Part shown: positions 53,731 through 63,389 of the stretch, piece by piece
Numbering within the stretch: position 1 is the stretch's first letter
Layout of the letters: every line of letters starts with the position of its first letter
From: Nitrosopolaris sp035691865
Lineage (GTDB): Archaea; Thermoproteota; Nitrososphaeria; Nitrososphaerales; Nitrososphaeraceae
DNA: 64,000 bases
Reading direction: 5' to 3'
NCBI GenBank assembly: GCA_035691865.1
Contig: DASSIM010000104.1
Coordinates: 3,358 to 67,357 of the forward strand
Program-made: the position numbers and the translations under genes
Notes under the pieces: model-generated
What the model was told of the DNA's origin: nothing
The model's database searches: none
The model's input: only the letters and a program-made list of their open reading frames with translations

Positions 53731-54011
53731 GATTCACTCCTAACCAGTATATCATTTTAGCGTCTTTACCCCTCCCTTTTGCACCTAATTGATATACATC
53801 GTGTGAGGATTTAGAGAAGCAGATTTAGACCTCATTACAGTTGAGTAAATGAGTAAGACATAAGGTACAAGGCATTCTTTAAGAAAGTAATGCAGAAATG
53901 TGTCCATGGTAAAAAGTGGATGGTTACTCGAGATCGTTTTGGCACAACCCGATTCTCTAGATATAATTCCCACCTCGTAAAAGAAGGTGGTGATTTTCGT
54001 ATTGAACGTAC

Positions 54012-54158
54012 TTGAAAACGAGTACACTGTCAATCTCTGCTACCGCTGCAGTAAGCCTCGTATCCGTAAGCAGCATTGCTGCTCCAGCACTAGCAAAGAC
54101 CACGATCACGACACCACAAAGATTTCAAACAATTCAACTACTGTGTAGAGAATCTTAA
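54012..54158 (+). CDS. Possible 48-residue secreted peptide or signal-peptide remnant
   Basis: TTG 54012 opens LKTSTLSISATAAVSLVSV then SSIAAPALA, a textbook signal peptide with a cleavage site after ALA, and ends after only about 20 more residues. It may be the head of a lost secreted protein. AAGGTGG lies about 25 bases upstream, too far for a good ribosome site. Confidence 0.35.
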   Translation: MKTSTLSISATAAVSLVSVSSIAAPALAKTTITTPQRFQTIQLLCRES

Positions 54159-54421
54159 CGGAGTAGACATCTAGGGATACCATTTACTCACGTGTGAAGA
54201 AAAATATCTAGAAAGAGTTTAGAAAAAGAGAAATTAAATTGACTTACGACTGTTGCCAAATAATATAAGTTGGGAGTCAATTTCAGATCCCTATATACAG
54301 AATGACCCCCTTTTTCATATTTTTTTATTTTGCGTATCATATCAAGCTGATATTCAAAAACTTTTTTGGATTTATCAATAGTACTAGACTTATAGTATTG
54401 CCCTACCCACCTCTGCCACCA

Positions 54422-55700
54422 GTCAGTGTACTATTGTACATCCATTTGGCATTTTAGTAAAGATTGTACCATTTTCATAGTAAACGCTGATTGAACCGTT
54501 TGGTACTTGGGGGAAGGTAATATGCCAGTTGCCACCATTATTCTCACAAATTTTGGTGCCATCAGGTTTTGTGGTAATTGTAGTACCTTCAGAGGATGAG
54601 AAAGAAATGACTGTTTTATCTGGTTTGACAGTAGCATAACTACTGTTTTTCTGCGTAGTAGTGACTGACCTATCTGCTGGATCTTTGGAGACAGTTATAC
54701 CATTTCGATAATCTGTAATGATATCGTCGTTTGGGGGTAATCTGTTCCACTACCATCAGGATCAATAACACGCGTACCCCCCGAAGGAAAGTCAATCCTA
54801 TCAGCAGCGTTAGGATAACCTGGATAAAAAAGTGTGACAGAACAGTCAAACGATGATTTTAGAATTTTAGTACGGTCTTTCTTCTTGATAAAGCTGTTGC
54901 CTAACGGATCCGGAAGAGATACTACCGACAGGCTGCTTAATGGTACTACGATAATGTACTAGTTCACCAAAAATGCTCTGAAGAACGTCGGGACGATCTA
55001 TTTTATCACCCTGAACAAACTACGATAGTGTTGTTAGTGATGTTGCTAGTGGAATGTGAGCCAACCCTGTAAAGTCAAAACCACATCAGCTCATGGCAAA
55101 ATCATTGATATTTAGGATATTAGTATTTCGTCAAATTCGTCAATGTAAATAATCAATATCGTCGTTATTACCGTCTAGTACTATCTACATTTAGCCAGTT
55201 TTCACAGTTGTTTACATCGGAATGCATCACGATATTGTTGACACTGAGGTCCATGATGTACTCTAATTGCCAGGCCTGGACCTGTTGTTTGCAAAAAAGA
55301 AGAAGGTGGAATTCCTAGCGGGTTATGAGCCTGAAATGATGTACCAATGGTTTCAAAGTATGTTTTGCATAATCTGATAATACATTATCAAGGAACTTCT
55401 AGAATGTTTTTGCTGTTTGCCAAATTCTGGCCGTATAAATCCATCATAGCTACTTTTCCTTGGCCATAACTTAGTTCGTAAGTTGCAATCTTAATATTGT
55501 ATTGGATGCGCAGATCATTGTGAACAAGATTCATACTATCGTTTGGATTATTGACAAACTCTTTTTCAAAGTGCGTATCGTTAAAAGGATTTAATTCAGC
55601 ATCAACTAGTGTAGATTACCATTGGGAAGCACAACTCTGAGATTGATGGCAAGGCCCTTTAGGTCCACGGTGATATAGAAACTAGTAGTGGTTAATGATT
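54422..55700 (-). pseudogene. Decayed large secreted/surface protein gene
   Basis: Minus-strand pieces in different frames read as one protein interrupted by stops and frame changes. From about 55700: YITVDLKGLAINLRVVLPNG, then LVDAELNPFNDTHFEKEF and IKIATYELSYGQGKVAMMDL. Next come RPDVLQSIFGELVHYRSTIK, DCSVTLFYPGYPNAADRIDF, GITVSKDPADRSVTTTQKN and finally GNWHITFPQVPNGSISVYYE before the last stop. The end has Gly/Thr-rich beta strands of YD/adhesin type (short G-x-T units). At least four disruptions make it inactive. Family unknown. Confidence 0.65.
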
Positions 55701-55789
55701 AACTGCCACGATGCAGGGAGGCTACCAGCTGCAGTTTAGCCCAAGATCATAGGTTATTTTTTGAAGAACGTAGTATTTCATACGAAAAA

Positions 55790-56057
55790 ATGAAATACAG
55801 AATGTTTCCAATATTTCGGCTGGTATTGGTATTCTTATTATTGATCCTTCCATATCTAATCTGGGTTAAGCAGATTGGTCAAACGACTACAGCCTATTGG
55901 GATTCTGGGGATGATTTTTGCCGTTTCAGGGGGTATTGTATGGTTTTTGCAGCAGCAACTATTAGCACTTCTATTATGGGGTGTTGCCATAATAATAATA
56001 CTGAAATTGAATAGACAGAAAAAAAGACGAACTAAATCAAAAAACAAATATCGATGA
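55790..56057 (+). pseudogene. Broken small membrane protein
   Basis: Frame 1 (from 55790) gives one hydrophobic helix, FRLVLVFLLLILPYLIW, and frame 2 (from 55875) gives VKRLQPIGILGMIFAVSGGI followed by a second and third helix and a basic tail. Joined by one frame change near 55870 they make a three-helix protein. The joining is inferred from composition; either half alone is also possible. Confidence 0.4.
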
Positions 56058-56934
56058 CCAAAAATAGATACCGATAAAAGAAGGAACAAAAGAGGATGGC
56101 TCTGCCGCTTTTAGGTAATACTAAATAGCCCATTGAATTTTGTGGTGGCCAAGATTATTTCAATGATCCATATTTCAGGTATTGTTCTGGAAATGTATGC
56201 TCCTTTTTCTGGTACCGCATGAATACATGCTATTTTGAATTATTCGCGGTCGCCTTATTATTTGGCGCTCAATATGCCTCGGCTAGCATATTGAGCATAA
56301 CTCAATTGAAGCAACAGGTAGTCACAAATATAGTGCCAAGTATGATCCCAACGGTGAGTACTACTAACATCGCCGTGAAGCATTGTTTCATCTATGTAAT
56401 TGGAACTGTCTTTTTTATCATTTAGTATCCTGTGTTCGGAGCTCGATGTGTTCTTAATAATTTCATGCTATCAATCCTTCGAGCATTCCGTAACTTCGAC
56501 TTGACATCATAGCCATTGTAATCCCTCGAGTTGATTTAGGCGATCATTACCAACCATTGATAAACGTATTGAAGTTAGAAAGATCTGCATGTCGGTAGCA
56601 GTAGCCAAAATTATATTCTTACCAATTATGCATAATCCACTAAAGGGCTGTATAGATTGGTGTTATTCCAGTTATGTATATCATATCCATTATTTTTGAT
56701 ACCCAAATACGCATTCTGAAGCCATTGTTTCCCATTAACAAAATCCCATGAACGTTCTCAGCATAAACCTATGCTCGGGGTGGTGTAACGAGCTAATCCT
56801 CGAATTCGTGATTGATAGGTGACTTTATTCATGCTGTCAATTATTTTCATTTGTTTTCATCACTTCGTATACCAATACCTATGCCAACGGAACCAATGCA
56901 TTCACAGATCCCATGAATATTTTGGACAGATATT
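56058..56934. other. Long intergenic region, one weak frame
   Basis: A 68-codon plus frame at 56219-56425 starts with a signal-peptide-like MNTCYFELFAVALLFGAQYA but lacks any recognisable continuation. No other gene seen. Confidence 0.4.
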
Positions 56935-58335
56935 TTAAGCTTGTTGCTTGTTGATACTGGCATCGTCATGATGAAAAACCTTTCTCACGTATTGTGAGAG
57001 CGCCACATATTGAATGGCCAAGGACAACAATACGACGCCAAATGTTAGAGTCTGCAATATGCTTTTAAAATTGCTTGGCGGAAGTGATGCTACTAGAGCT
57101 ACAGATATCGCGCCCCGCATTCCACCAAGTAGTATAACATGTCTCCATGTCATTGGAATAATTTCTCCTATGAACTTGGTCGTTGCAGCGAGCATCGGAT
57201 AGATTGCTGCTGCTCTAGCCGCTAAGACAGCTAGAAATGAAAGAACAATTATGGGGAGGTGTTCACCTACATCAACTATGTTCATGCTTATCCCTAGGTA
57301 TAGGAACGCTGCAGAACTTGCAAAAAATGCAGTCATTTCCCAGAAGGTGAAGGCAAAGGCTCTAACGTTCTTACTCATAGTAACCTCTTTTTTCACGGTC
57401 ACATTGCCAAAGTATAGTCCGGCAACTGCTACAGCCATCAAACCTGATACACCTAAAAAGTTTGCAAGTACAACCGAACCAAAAACGGTAACAATAGTTA
57501 GTGAAGTTTCTGAGAAAGGATCGTTCATTAATGGATGGAGTCTGTGAGTTGCCGCAGCAACTGCTAACCCAATACCTGCACCACCAAAAAATACTACGAT
57601 AAAATGTATAGCACCATTAGCAATGGCCAAGTTAATCGAGCCGTTGGGCGCTGTAATAGCGATACTCCCTAAAACAGAAGAAGAAAATGAGGGAGAAGCA
57701 GAACCAAGAATTGCGCTACCGGAACTGGCAAAAGCAATAGCAGTTATGGAGGAAAAAACGATGGCTCCAGTAGCATCGTTGAAGGCAGCCTCAGATTCCA
57801 TTAGAGTAGAGAGTATCTTTGGGACCCTCACCCTCTTGAATATTTCAATTACAATTGCCGCATCGGTAGGAGCAATCAAAGCTGCAAATGCAAAGGCTGC
57901 AAGAAGCGGTAAACCTGCAATATACGTCATAATAAATCCACCGGCTAGCGTAGCAAGAACCACACCTAAAGTAGCCAGTAATAACGAAGATATCCTGACA
58001 ACTTTGAATTTTTTGTAGTCCACATTCATCATTGCTTCAAAAATTAAAGGTGGTATTACGAAATCGATTAATAGATTCGGATCGATTCTGAACTGTTGAA
58101 TATTTACTATCTCTAATCCAGCAAAGCTAAGAAATGATATGATAATTCCAAATCCCACGAGGATAATCGTATGAGGCACCTTCGTTTTGGAAGAAAATAG
58201 GGCAGCAGCGAATATCATAGTTAAGAATATTGGGATTACGTACTCAGAAGTAAGTGATATTTCGCCGTTCCCTCCAACTGTGGAAAGAGCAGGTGTCATG
58301 GTGTCGATCATAATAGAATTTTGTTCTAAGACCAA
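56935..58335 (-). CDS. Na+/H+ antiporter, CPA1 family
   Basis: 466 residues with about 12 membrane helices. Key motifs are FVIPPLIFEAMMNVD (helix 2-3), the discontinuous helix ALIAPTDAA and the ion-binding ESEAAFNDATGAI (Asn-Asp pair of CPA1 members), then the Arg-containing GGMRGAISVALVASLP. It exchanges internal Na+ (or K+) for H+ across the cell membrane, helping with salt and pH control. No C-terminal regulatory domain. The gene is isolated by long gaps. The start with VLEQNSIMID has no SD; other ATGs within 12 residues are possible. Confidence 0.92.
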   Translation of the reverse strand: MVLEQNSIMIDTMTPALSTVGGNGEISLTSEYVIPIFLTMIFAAALFSSKTKVPHTIILVGFGIIISFLSFAGLEIVNIQQFRIDPNLLIDFVIPPLIFEAMMNVDYKKFKVVRISSLLLATLGVVLATLAGGFIMTYIAGLPLLAAFAFAALIAPTDAAIVIEIFKRVRVPKILSTLMESEAAFNDATGAIVFSSITAIAFASSGSAILGSASPSFSSSVLGSIAITAPNGSINLAIANGAIHFIVVFFGGAGIGLAVAAATHRLHPLMNDPFSETSLTIVTVFGSVVLANFLGVSGLMAVAVAGLYFGNVTVKKEVTMSKNVRAFAFTFWEMTAFFASSAAFLYLGISMNIVDVGEHLPIIVLSFLAVLAARAAAIYPMLAATTKFIGEIIPMTWRHVILLGGMRGAISVALVASLPPSNFKSILQTLTFGVVLLSLAIQYVALSQYVRKVFHHDDASINKQQA

Positions 58336-58603
58336 TTCTAAAAGTAGATAATAATAATATATCTGAGTAGGACCTTATTAGTCATTGAAACGTACGGACG
58401 AGGAATCAATCAACTATCTGTTGCCTAGCTATTAACCCAGCTCTTGTCTTATGTTGAATTGACTGAAGCAAGAAACGTCAAGTCTAAGCGAGTAGACGCG
58501 CAGCAAGGTCATGTCTAGCGCAACAACAATCCGACCTTAAGAGTTAGCTGCTAAAAAGAATTTGTTTCCTGTTCATTCTACTGCAAAAAACTCGTTAAAC
58601 TAA

Positions 58604-59743
58604 GTGATACAATATAGTCTTCACACTCTTTTTATAATATCATATCTAGATAGTATCTTGCATTTGGTTCCAACAAAGCTTGTATTATCCTTTTTTTTGC
58701 TTCCGCTTTTTTCTTTTGGTACGATACTTCTAATTCTTTCTACTATGATCCCACATACAACCACGACTACTGCATATGCACAGTTATTCCCAAAAGCAGA
58801 CACAAGTAATACTGAAGGCGCTGCAAAAACATTACCGTCATCAACTAAACCATCTTCGCTTCAAACCACCCTACATGTGATAAAAATTACGTCACCTACC
58901 AAAGGACAGCAAGTTCCGGCAGGCAGCATCCTTCCCATAGCTGGCACTTCCATTGACAATGTAACAAACTCTGCGGATTGCAAAGTTTCAGTTATTGTAA
59001 ATAGCATCAAGCCATACCAACAAGTTGTCCCAACGGGACCCGGCGGAGCAAATGATTACTCGACATGGAGCTATAAGCTTTCGCCCACGTATTCTACCAT
59101 TAAGGAGGGGCAAAACAAGATAACTGCCAAATACTCCTGCGGCAATAACCCTAGTCTAACAGCCCATAACAGTGTCAATGTCACTGGAGTAGCAAATGTC
59201 AATACCGGAAGTGTTGCACCCGTTTCATCCCGTGCTTCAACAGGAAAGCTATTATTAATTTCAGTCGATCTAGCAAAGAACTCGATTAGAGGCGGGGGTA
59301 ATCAGACGATTAAGACAACAGTACTTGATGCCTCAAACTCGAACGCAACGGTAGCTGGTGCAAGCGTGAAGGGAATCGTTATTGATTCGGCCAACACTAC
59401 CGTAACGAATTTTAATGGAACTACCAACAAGTCAGGAATTCTTTCGTATAGTTGGAAAATAAACAAAGAATACAAACCCGGTACATACACCGTCGACGTC
59501 TACGGATATGCAAATGGATATCAGAATCAAATAACACCAGCGACAATGAAATTTAATGTGAATTCAGCAACTGTGCATAAGACTAGCTCCACTGGGAGTA
59601 GTAACCTAACCCATCACAGCCTTCACAGATCAACAAGTTCATCTACAAGCTCATCTAGCCATCAAAATCACCCCGCGAGTATTATTCATATTCCCAAGAT
59701 TCACTTTCCCCACATTCGGATTCCAAAAATAACCTTTTCTTGA
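58604..59743 (+). CDS. Secreted two-domain surface protein (paralogue B)
   Basis: 379 residues. The N-terminus has a long hydrophobic region ending near TTTTTAYAQ, probably a signal peptide cleaved after AYA. The family domain (about 91-195) carries IKITSPTKGQQ, KPYQQVVPTG, NDYSTW and NKITAKYSC with Cys126 and Cys179. A second Ig-like domain (about 214-326) has TVAGASVKG and NGYQNQ, like the 4017 gene. The tail is Ser/His/Pro-rich with repeated IHIPKIHFPHIRIPKITF. GTG 58604 is the assumed start; downstream ATGs are also possible. Function unknown; likely cell-surface. Confidence 0.82.
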   Translation: MIQYSLHTLFIISYLDSILHLVPTKLVLSFFLLPLFSFGTILLILSTMIPHTTTTTAYAQLFPKADTSNTEGAAKTLPSSTKPSSLQTTLHVIKITSPTKGQQVPAGSILPIAGTSIDNVTNSADCKVSVIVNSIKPYQQVVPTGPGGANDYSTWSYKLSPTYSTIKEGQNKITAKYSCGNNPSLTAHNSVNVTGVANVNTGSVAPVSSRASTGKLLLISVDLAKNSIRGGGNQTIKTTVLDASNSNATVAGASVKGIVIDSANTTVTNFNGTTNKSGILSYSWKINKEYKPGTYTVDVYGYANGYQNQITPATMKFNVNSATVHKTSSTGSSNLTHHSLHRSTSSSTSSSSHQNHPASIIHIPKIHFPHIRIPKITFS

Positions 59744-60286
59744 TCTGACCAAGGAGATTTAATAACCACGTTTAAGAATGCTAAATTTGAATATAAGAAT
59801 AAGTACAGAAGACAAGAATTGAGGTGTACTGGGTACACAGGCCTACAGACCGATGGAAGAATGGTACACATGGTAATTCGGCGAAATTGTACTGACTCGT
59901 GAAATAGTAGCAAACTGCTGACACAATATTGGATCGATGCAAAATGGACAGGAACATACTGCATTGACTATATCACTTATTAGTGGAATTGTGCCTTATC
60001 ATACAGTAATCGGCTGCATCTGCAATCTTCCATTTCTATAGCATCCGCAAATTCTACCGAAGATGTTCTCTCTTTGTTTGTAGTGACGGTTCTAATATTA
60101 TTATTTTTCTTGCTCGAGAACAGATATAGAATATAAGGTTGTTATATATCCACGTATATAACTAACTATTCCCCAATTACTATCCAATATTTCAGAGTTT
60201 GAATATATCGACAGTTTCTCCTATATTTCTAGTAGTTGCTGTGAAGCATCTCACATATACTATATTGTTGGATAGCACTCCGAGAA
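59744..60286. other. Intergenic region, nothing recognised
   Basis: About 540 bases between secreted-protein genes. It holds the TATA region of the next gene (ATATACTATATTG, near 60255) and no gene. Confidence 0.45.
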
Positions 60287-60649
60287 ATGAACCACAAAAT
60301 GACTTTAACAATTGCAGGATTCATAATTTTAGTTGCAGTAACGGGAGTCACAGCATCATCTGTTCCACAACAAGCTTCTGCACACAGAGTCCAGCATATA
60401 TTTGCTACCGGTGCTCACGGGACCAATCTTGATGGCGTTAATGGCGTTAACGGAGTTAATGGTGCTAACGGCGTTAGCGAGCCCGGTTCTAACGGCAATA
60501 ATGTTAACGGCGCTAATGGAAATAGTGATAACGGGGGTATAGGGATTAATGTCCCAGGCGTCAATGGAACTAGTTCTAATGTCATGAATGGTGGTAACAC
60601 CAATGGTGCTAATGGTACTAGCGATAGCAAATCTGCATTTTTCAATTGA
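60287..60649 (+). CDS. Secreted collagen-like Gly-x-Asn repeat protein
   Basis: 120 residues. A signal peptide (about 5-32, ending ASA) leads to a region in which glycine recurs at nearly every third position: LDGVNGVNGVNGANG and later SNGNNVNGANG. The repeat is G-[VAS]-N or close variants with occasional breaks. It ends after DSKSAFFN. It could form a collagen-like or beta-helical surface fibre; function is unknown. Codons for the repeat vary (GGC, GGA, GGT), so the protein repeat is older than simple slippage. Confidence 0.7.
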   Translation: MNHKMTLTIAGFIILVAVTGVTASSVPQQASAHRVQHIFATGAHGTNLDGVNGVNGVNGANGVSEPGSNGNNVNGANGNSDNGGIGINVPGVNGTSSNVMNGGNTNGANGTSDSKSAFFN

Positions 60650-61451
60650 ACACACCATCAACATGTATGAAGAGGATTAATACACGAATCGATCTTCCAC
60701 AATAAGAGAATCCAGCGCAGATTAAAACAAAAATCCATCCTCGCATTGGTAACAGAATATAGGGACGATTCGGCTATACTACCCCATTAACATATTCGCC
60801 GCATGATAGCCAATTTTAGAATCGAGCCAGCTCGAGTGATCGGATAGAAAATAAAGAGTAAAAAAGAGTTCCATAGCATTACTTGAGCTAAAGCTGCAAA
60901 TTAATCACCAATGAATTATATGTTCATGGAACCCCCGTTTGCAGGCAATATTGGAACAGCTGATTCGAGTGCATTTCATGCTGACGAATAAGGCAGGCTA
61001 TCAGAACTGTCTGTCAAAATGGCGGCACCGTAATACCTAGATAAGTCGCTTGATTCAAAAATATAGTCCTCATTTTTTTTGCGTGAACGTAGCAAAATCT
61101 TTGTTAATTTAGCTCATGGTATTAATATTGCAGACCGTGACCATTGTTACTTCAGCTTGCAGACCTAGTAGATTGAATGGAGTAGTACTAGACCTACAGG
61201 TTATACCATCAACACTAGAAATTGCGACACCAGAAAAAATCAGTTACAAAAGCTAAAGGCAATAGATGAGAATCAAGTGTTAAGGTCAGGCACTATGCAA
61301 ACTGTAGAGCAACCTGAACTGCAATCGAAGCAATCTATATCTTCATTTAGTATATTAACTACTAGATATATGTAACGTAACCAATTTCTAAACATTTTAC
61401 AATGATAATTTTATTTATTCTTTTTATAAGCATATCTCTCCTCTAAAATAT
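60650..61451. other. Long intergenic region, no gene recognised
   Basis: Contains scattered short frames, one at about 61117-61254 of 45 codons, none convincing. TTTTTATAAG at 61421-61430 is the TATA box of the next gene. Confidence 0.45.
61421..61430 (+). promoter_or_regulatory. TATA box of paralogue C
   Basis: TTTTTATAAG is about 25 bases before ATG 61452, consistent with a leaderless transcript. Confidence 0.5.
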
Positions 61452-62315
61452 ATGGTGACTTTCAATGTTAGATCTTACAAATTAATATTTACCGGTTTGT
61501 TGGTTATGACACTTTTAGTATCAGCTATCTGCTTTTCATCTGTCAAAGTCTATGGAATCCTTGCTTTGCCAGACCAACAACAATTAAACCCCACACCCAA
61601 GCCTCTAAGCGTAAAAATTACAGATCCTATTAAGGGCCAACAAATTGAGGTCGGTAAAAATATAACTCTTTCAGGCATATCTAAGTACAACGCAAGTGCC
61701 GAGTGTCAGGTTTTCGTTATCATAGATAGTATTAGACCTTATCAAAAGACAATACCGATAGGACAGACGGGAATGAATGATTATTCTCAATGGAAGTACG
61801 CACTTGCACCTACATATGCGGGTAGCATTAAAGAGGGAATCAATAAAATAACCGCAAAGTTACTTTGCAATACTGATCCTACAACCCTTACAAAATTTTA
61901 CAGCATTAATGTGACAGGTGTGAATGGCACCTCCCTGAGGCAACAGCACCTTGCAATAAAATCAAACATTACTGCTACACCATTCTTCTTGCCAGTAACT
62001 TCACTTTTTTCCGCGCCCTTGAACAACGTCCATGCAGCTCCTATCTTACCTGTTTCAGTCTCCAACGGTACACTACTTCCACCAGCAGCTTCTCCCACCA
62101 GTAGTTCTTCTGGTTCTAGTGGCAGTAGCAACGATCATCATCATAGTAGTAGGAGCGGTCATCATAGTGTTAGCAGCACCAACCATTCGACTAGTAGCGG
62201 TCATCACAATAAATCGAACAGCAATAGTGGCAGCGATAACAATCATCATAACAATAGAGGAGGAGGACAAGGCAATTTTATCCACAGCATTATTACCCAT
62301 TTCAGGGGATTTTAA
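61452..62315 (+). CDS. Secreted single-domain surface protein (paralogue C)
   Basis: 287 residues. A signal peptide (about 8-38) is followed by the family domain (about 52-158): VKITDPIKGQQ, RPYQKTIPIG, NDYSQW and NKITAKLLC with Cys85 and Cys139, ending in NVTG. The second Ig-like domain present in the other two members is missing. The tail (about 210-275) is a Ser/His/Asn-rich region with HHHSSRSGHHS and many His clusters, which could bind metal. It is probably exported. Start fixed by the TATA box. Confidence 0.82.
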   Translation: MVTFNVRSYKLIFTGLLVMTLLVSAICFSSVKVYGILALPDQQQLNPTPKPLSVKITDPIKGQQIEVGKNITLSGISKYNASAECQVFVIIDSIRPYQKTIPIGQTGMNDYSQWKYALAPTYAGSIKEGINKITAKLLCNTDPTTLTKFYSINVTGVNGTSLRQQHLAIKSNITATPFFLPVTSLFSAPLNNVHAAPILPVSVSNGTLLPPAASPTSSSSGSSGSSNDHHHSSRSGHHSVSSTNHSTSSGHHNKSNSNSGSDNNHHNNRGGGQGNFIHSIITHFRGF

Positions 62316-62668
62316 GGGTACCAGTTACTAATTCTAAATATCGTTTATGGTGTGATAGGACAGGATTCTCTAACAATATATCAAACAAGTGGCAAGAGGC
62401 AATTTTAAGTTAGAAGGGGCAGGCATCGTTCTTAAAGTGAAACGGGTAATCGGGTTAAGTCAGACAAGCCTCACATTACATTATGTTACATCACAGTCCA
62501 GGTTTAGAGAAGCGATAATTTCATGGCTTTGGATTTAGCGCTCCAACTTCCCATTCCATGGATATGCCCCTATCGAGTCAAACCGGTGATGCCACAAATA
62601 AGTATCGGGCCTCGATAACGGGAAAGTTATAATAGGTATTACAACACTGGCAGGATGAGCATGTCAAT
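62316..62668. other. Intergenic region, nothing recognised
   Basis: About 350 bases without a convincing frame or RNA gene. Confidence 0.45.
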
Positions 62669-62923
62669 ATGAATATCTCTGGGACAGAGACACCAATCAG
62701 ATTTGTAGCAAAGACATGTGGTTCTAAAGAGAACGACAAAAGGAAGGTGACGTATGCCTTTGTGGATTCTTATCATAGTCTTTGCCTAGATAAGAAAGAT
62801 ATCATGTATGCAGAGTTAGAAGCCTGTGAAAGGCTGCTTAAATATGCCGTAGACGAAGGCGATAAAAGGACCATCCAATCTGAAATAGCAGAATTAAAAA
62901 TGGCATTGGATCTTTTGACCTAG
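62669..62923 (+). CDS. Small hypothetical protein, helical
   Basis: 84 residues. The C-terminal half is amphipathic helical (AELEACERLLKYAVDEGDKR and IQSEIAELKMALDLLT). The N-terminus has TCGSKENDKRKV and no signal peptide. Likely a real small protein from its composition, function unknown. No neighbour within 300 bases upstream. Confidence 0.5.
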   Translation: MNISGTETPIRFVAKTCGSKENDKRKVTYAFVDSYHSLCLDKKDIMYAELEACERLLKYAVDEGDKRTIQSEIAELKMALDLLT

Positions 62924-63152
62924 CTCTGTTTTCATATAAATGCTACTCCACTGTTTTGAGTCGAGGATCGCCCGACACCATTCTATTAAGAATAAGGTTG
63001 ATAGAAACCTGTCTTGTTAAGAAATGTTACCCCTGTCTATTCGAAAGAATATGCCATGGAATCGAAATCTTTCACCGACTTCAAATAAGATATTGAGTTA
63101 GGAATACTATTTATTCTAGCATATATCAATAACGATTGAGGCATAGATTTGC

Positions 63153-63389
63153 TTGACCTTTGTGCTATTTGCGCTAATACTGTTATTGGTTTTCATATCA
63201 GAACAGCAAGTATATGCAGCTGCAAATTTCACCAGCAGCCCTACTAACCAGATGGTTAAGGTGTTGATAGAGAAAGCCATAATCTCACTTAATAATGGAC
63301 ACGCTCAAAATGCGCTCTCAAATCTGACTTTGGCTGATAGGCTATTAGGGGGATCCGTATACAGTGGAGCCCCTCAAGTCGTTCGATGA
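63153..63389 (+). CDS. Small secreted protein
   Basis: 78 residues from TTG. A signal peptide (about 3-23, ending VYA) is followed by a short mature region with helix MVKVLIEKAIISLNNGHAQN and NALSNLTLADRLLGG. Thaumarchaeal genomes carry many small secreted proteins with one or two helices of this type. Function unknown. Confidence 0.6.
   Translation: MTFVLFALILLLVFISEQQVYAAANFTSSPTNQMVKVLIEKAIISLNNGHAQNALSNLTLADRLLGGSVYSGAPQVVR

Noticed and set aside
57623..58018. 131-codon plus-strand frame
   Set aside because: It is antisense to the antiporter gene, whose membrane helices and motifs are unambiguous.
60950..61030. GYQN-like peptide that could be a remnant of a fourth two-cysteine family member
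   Set aside because: Only about four residues match and no other family motif is nearby.
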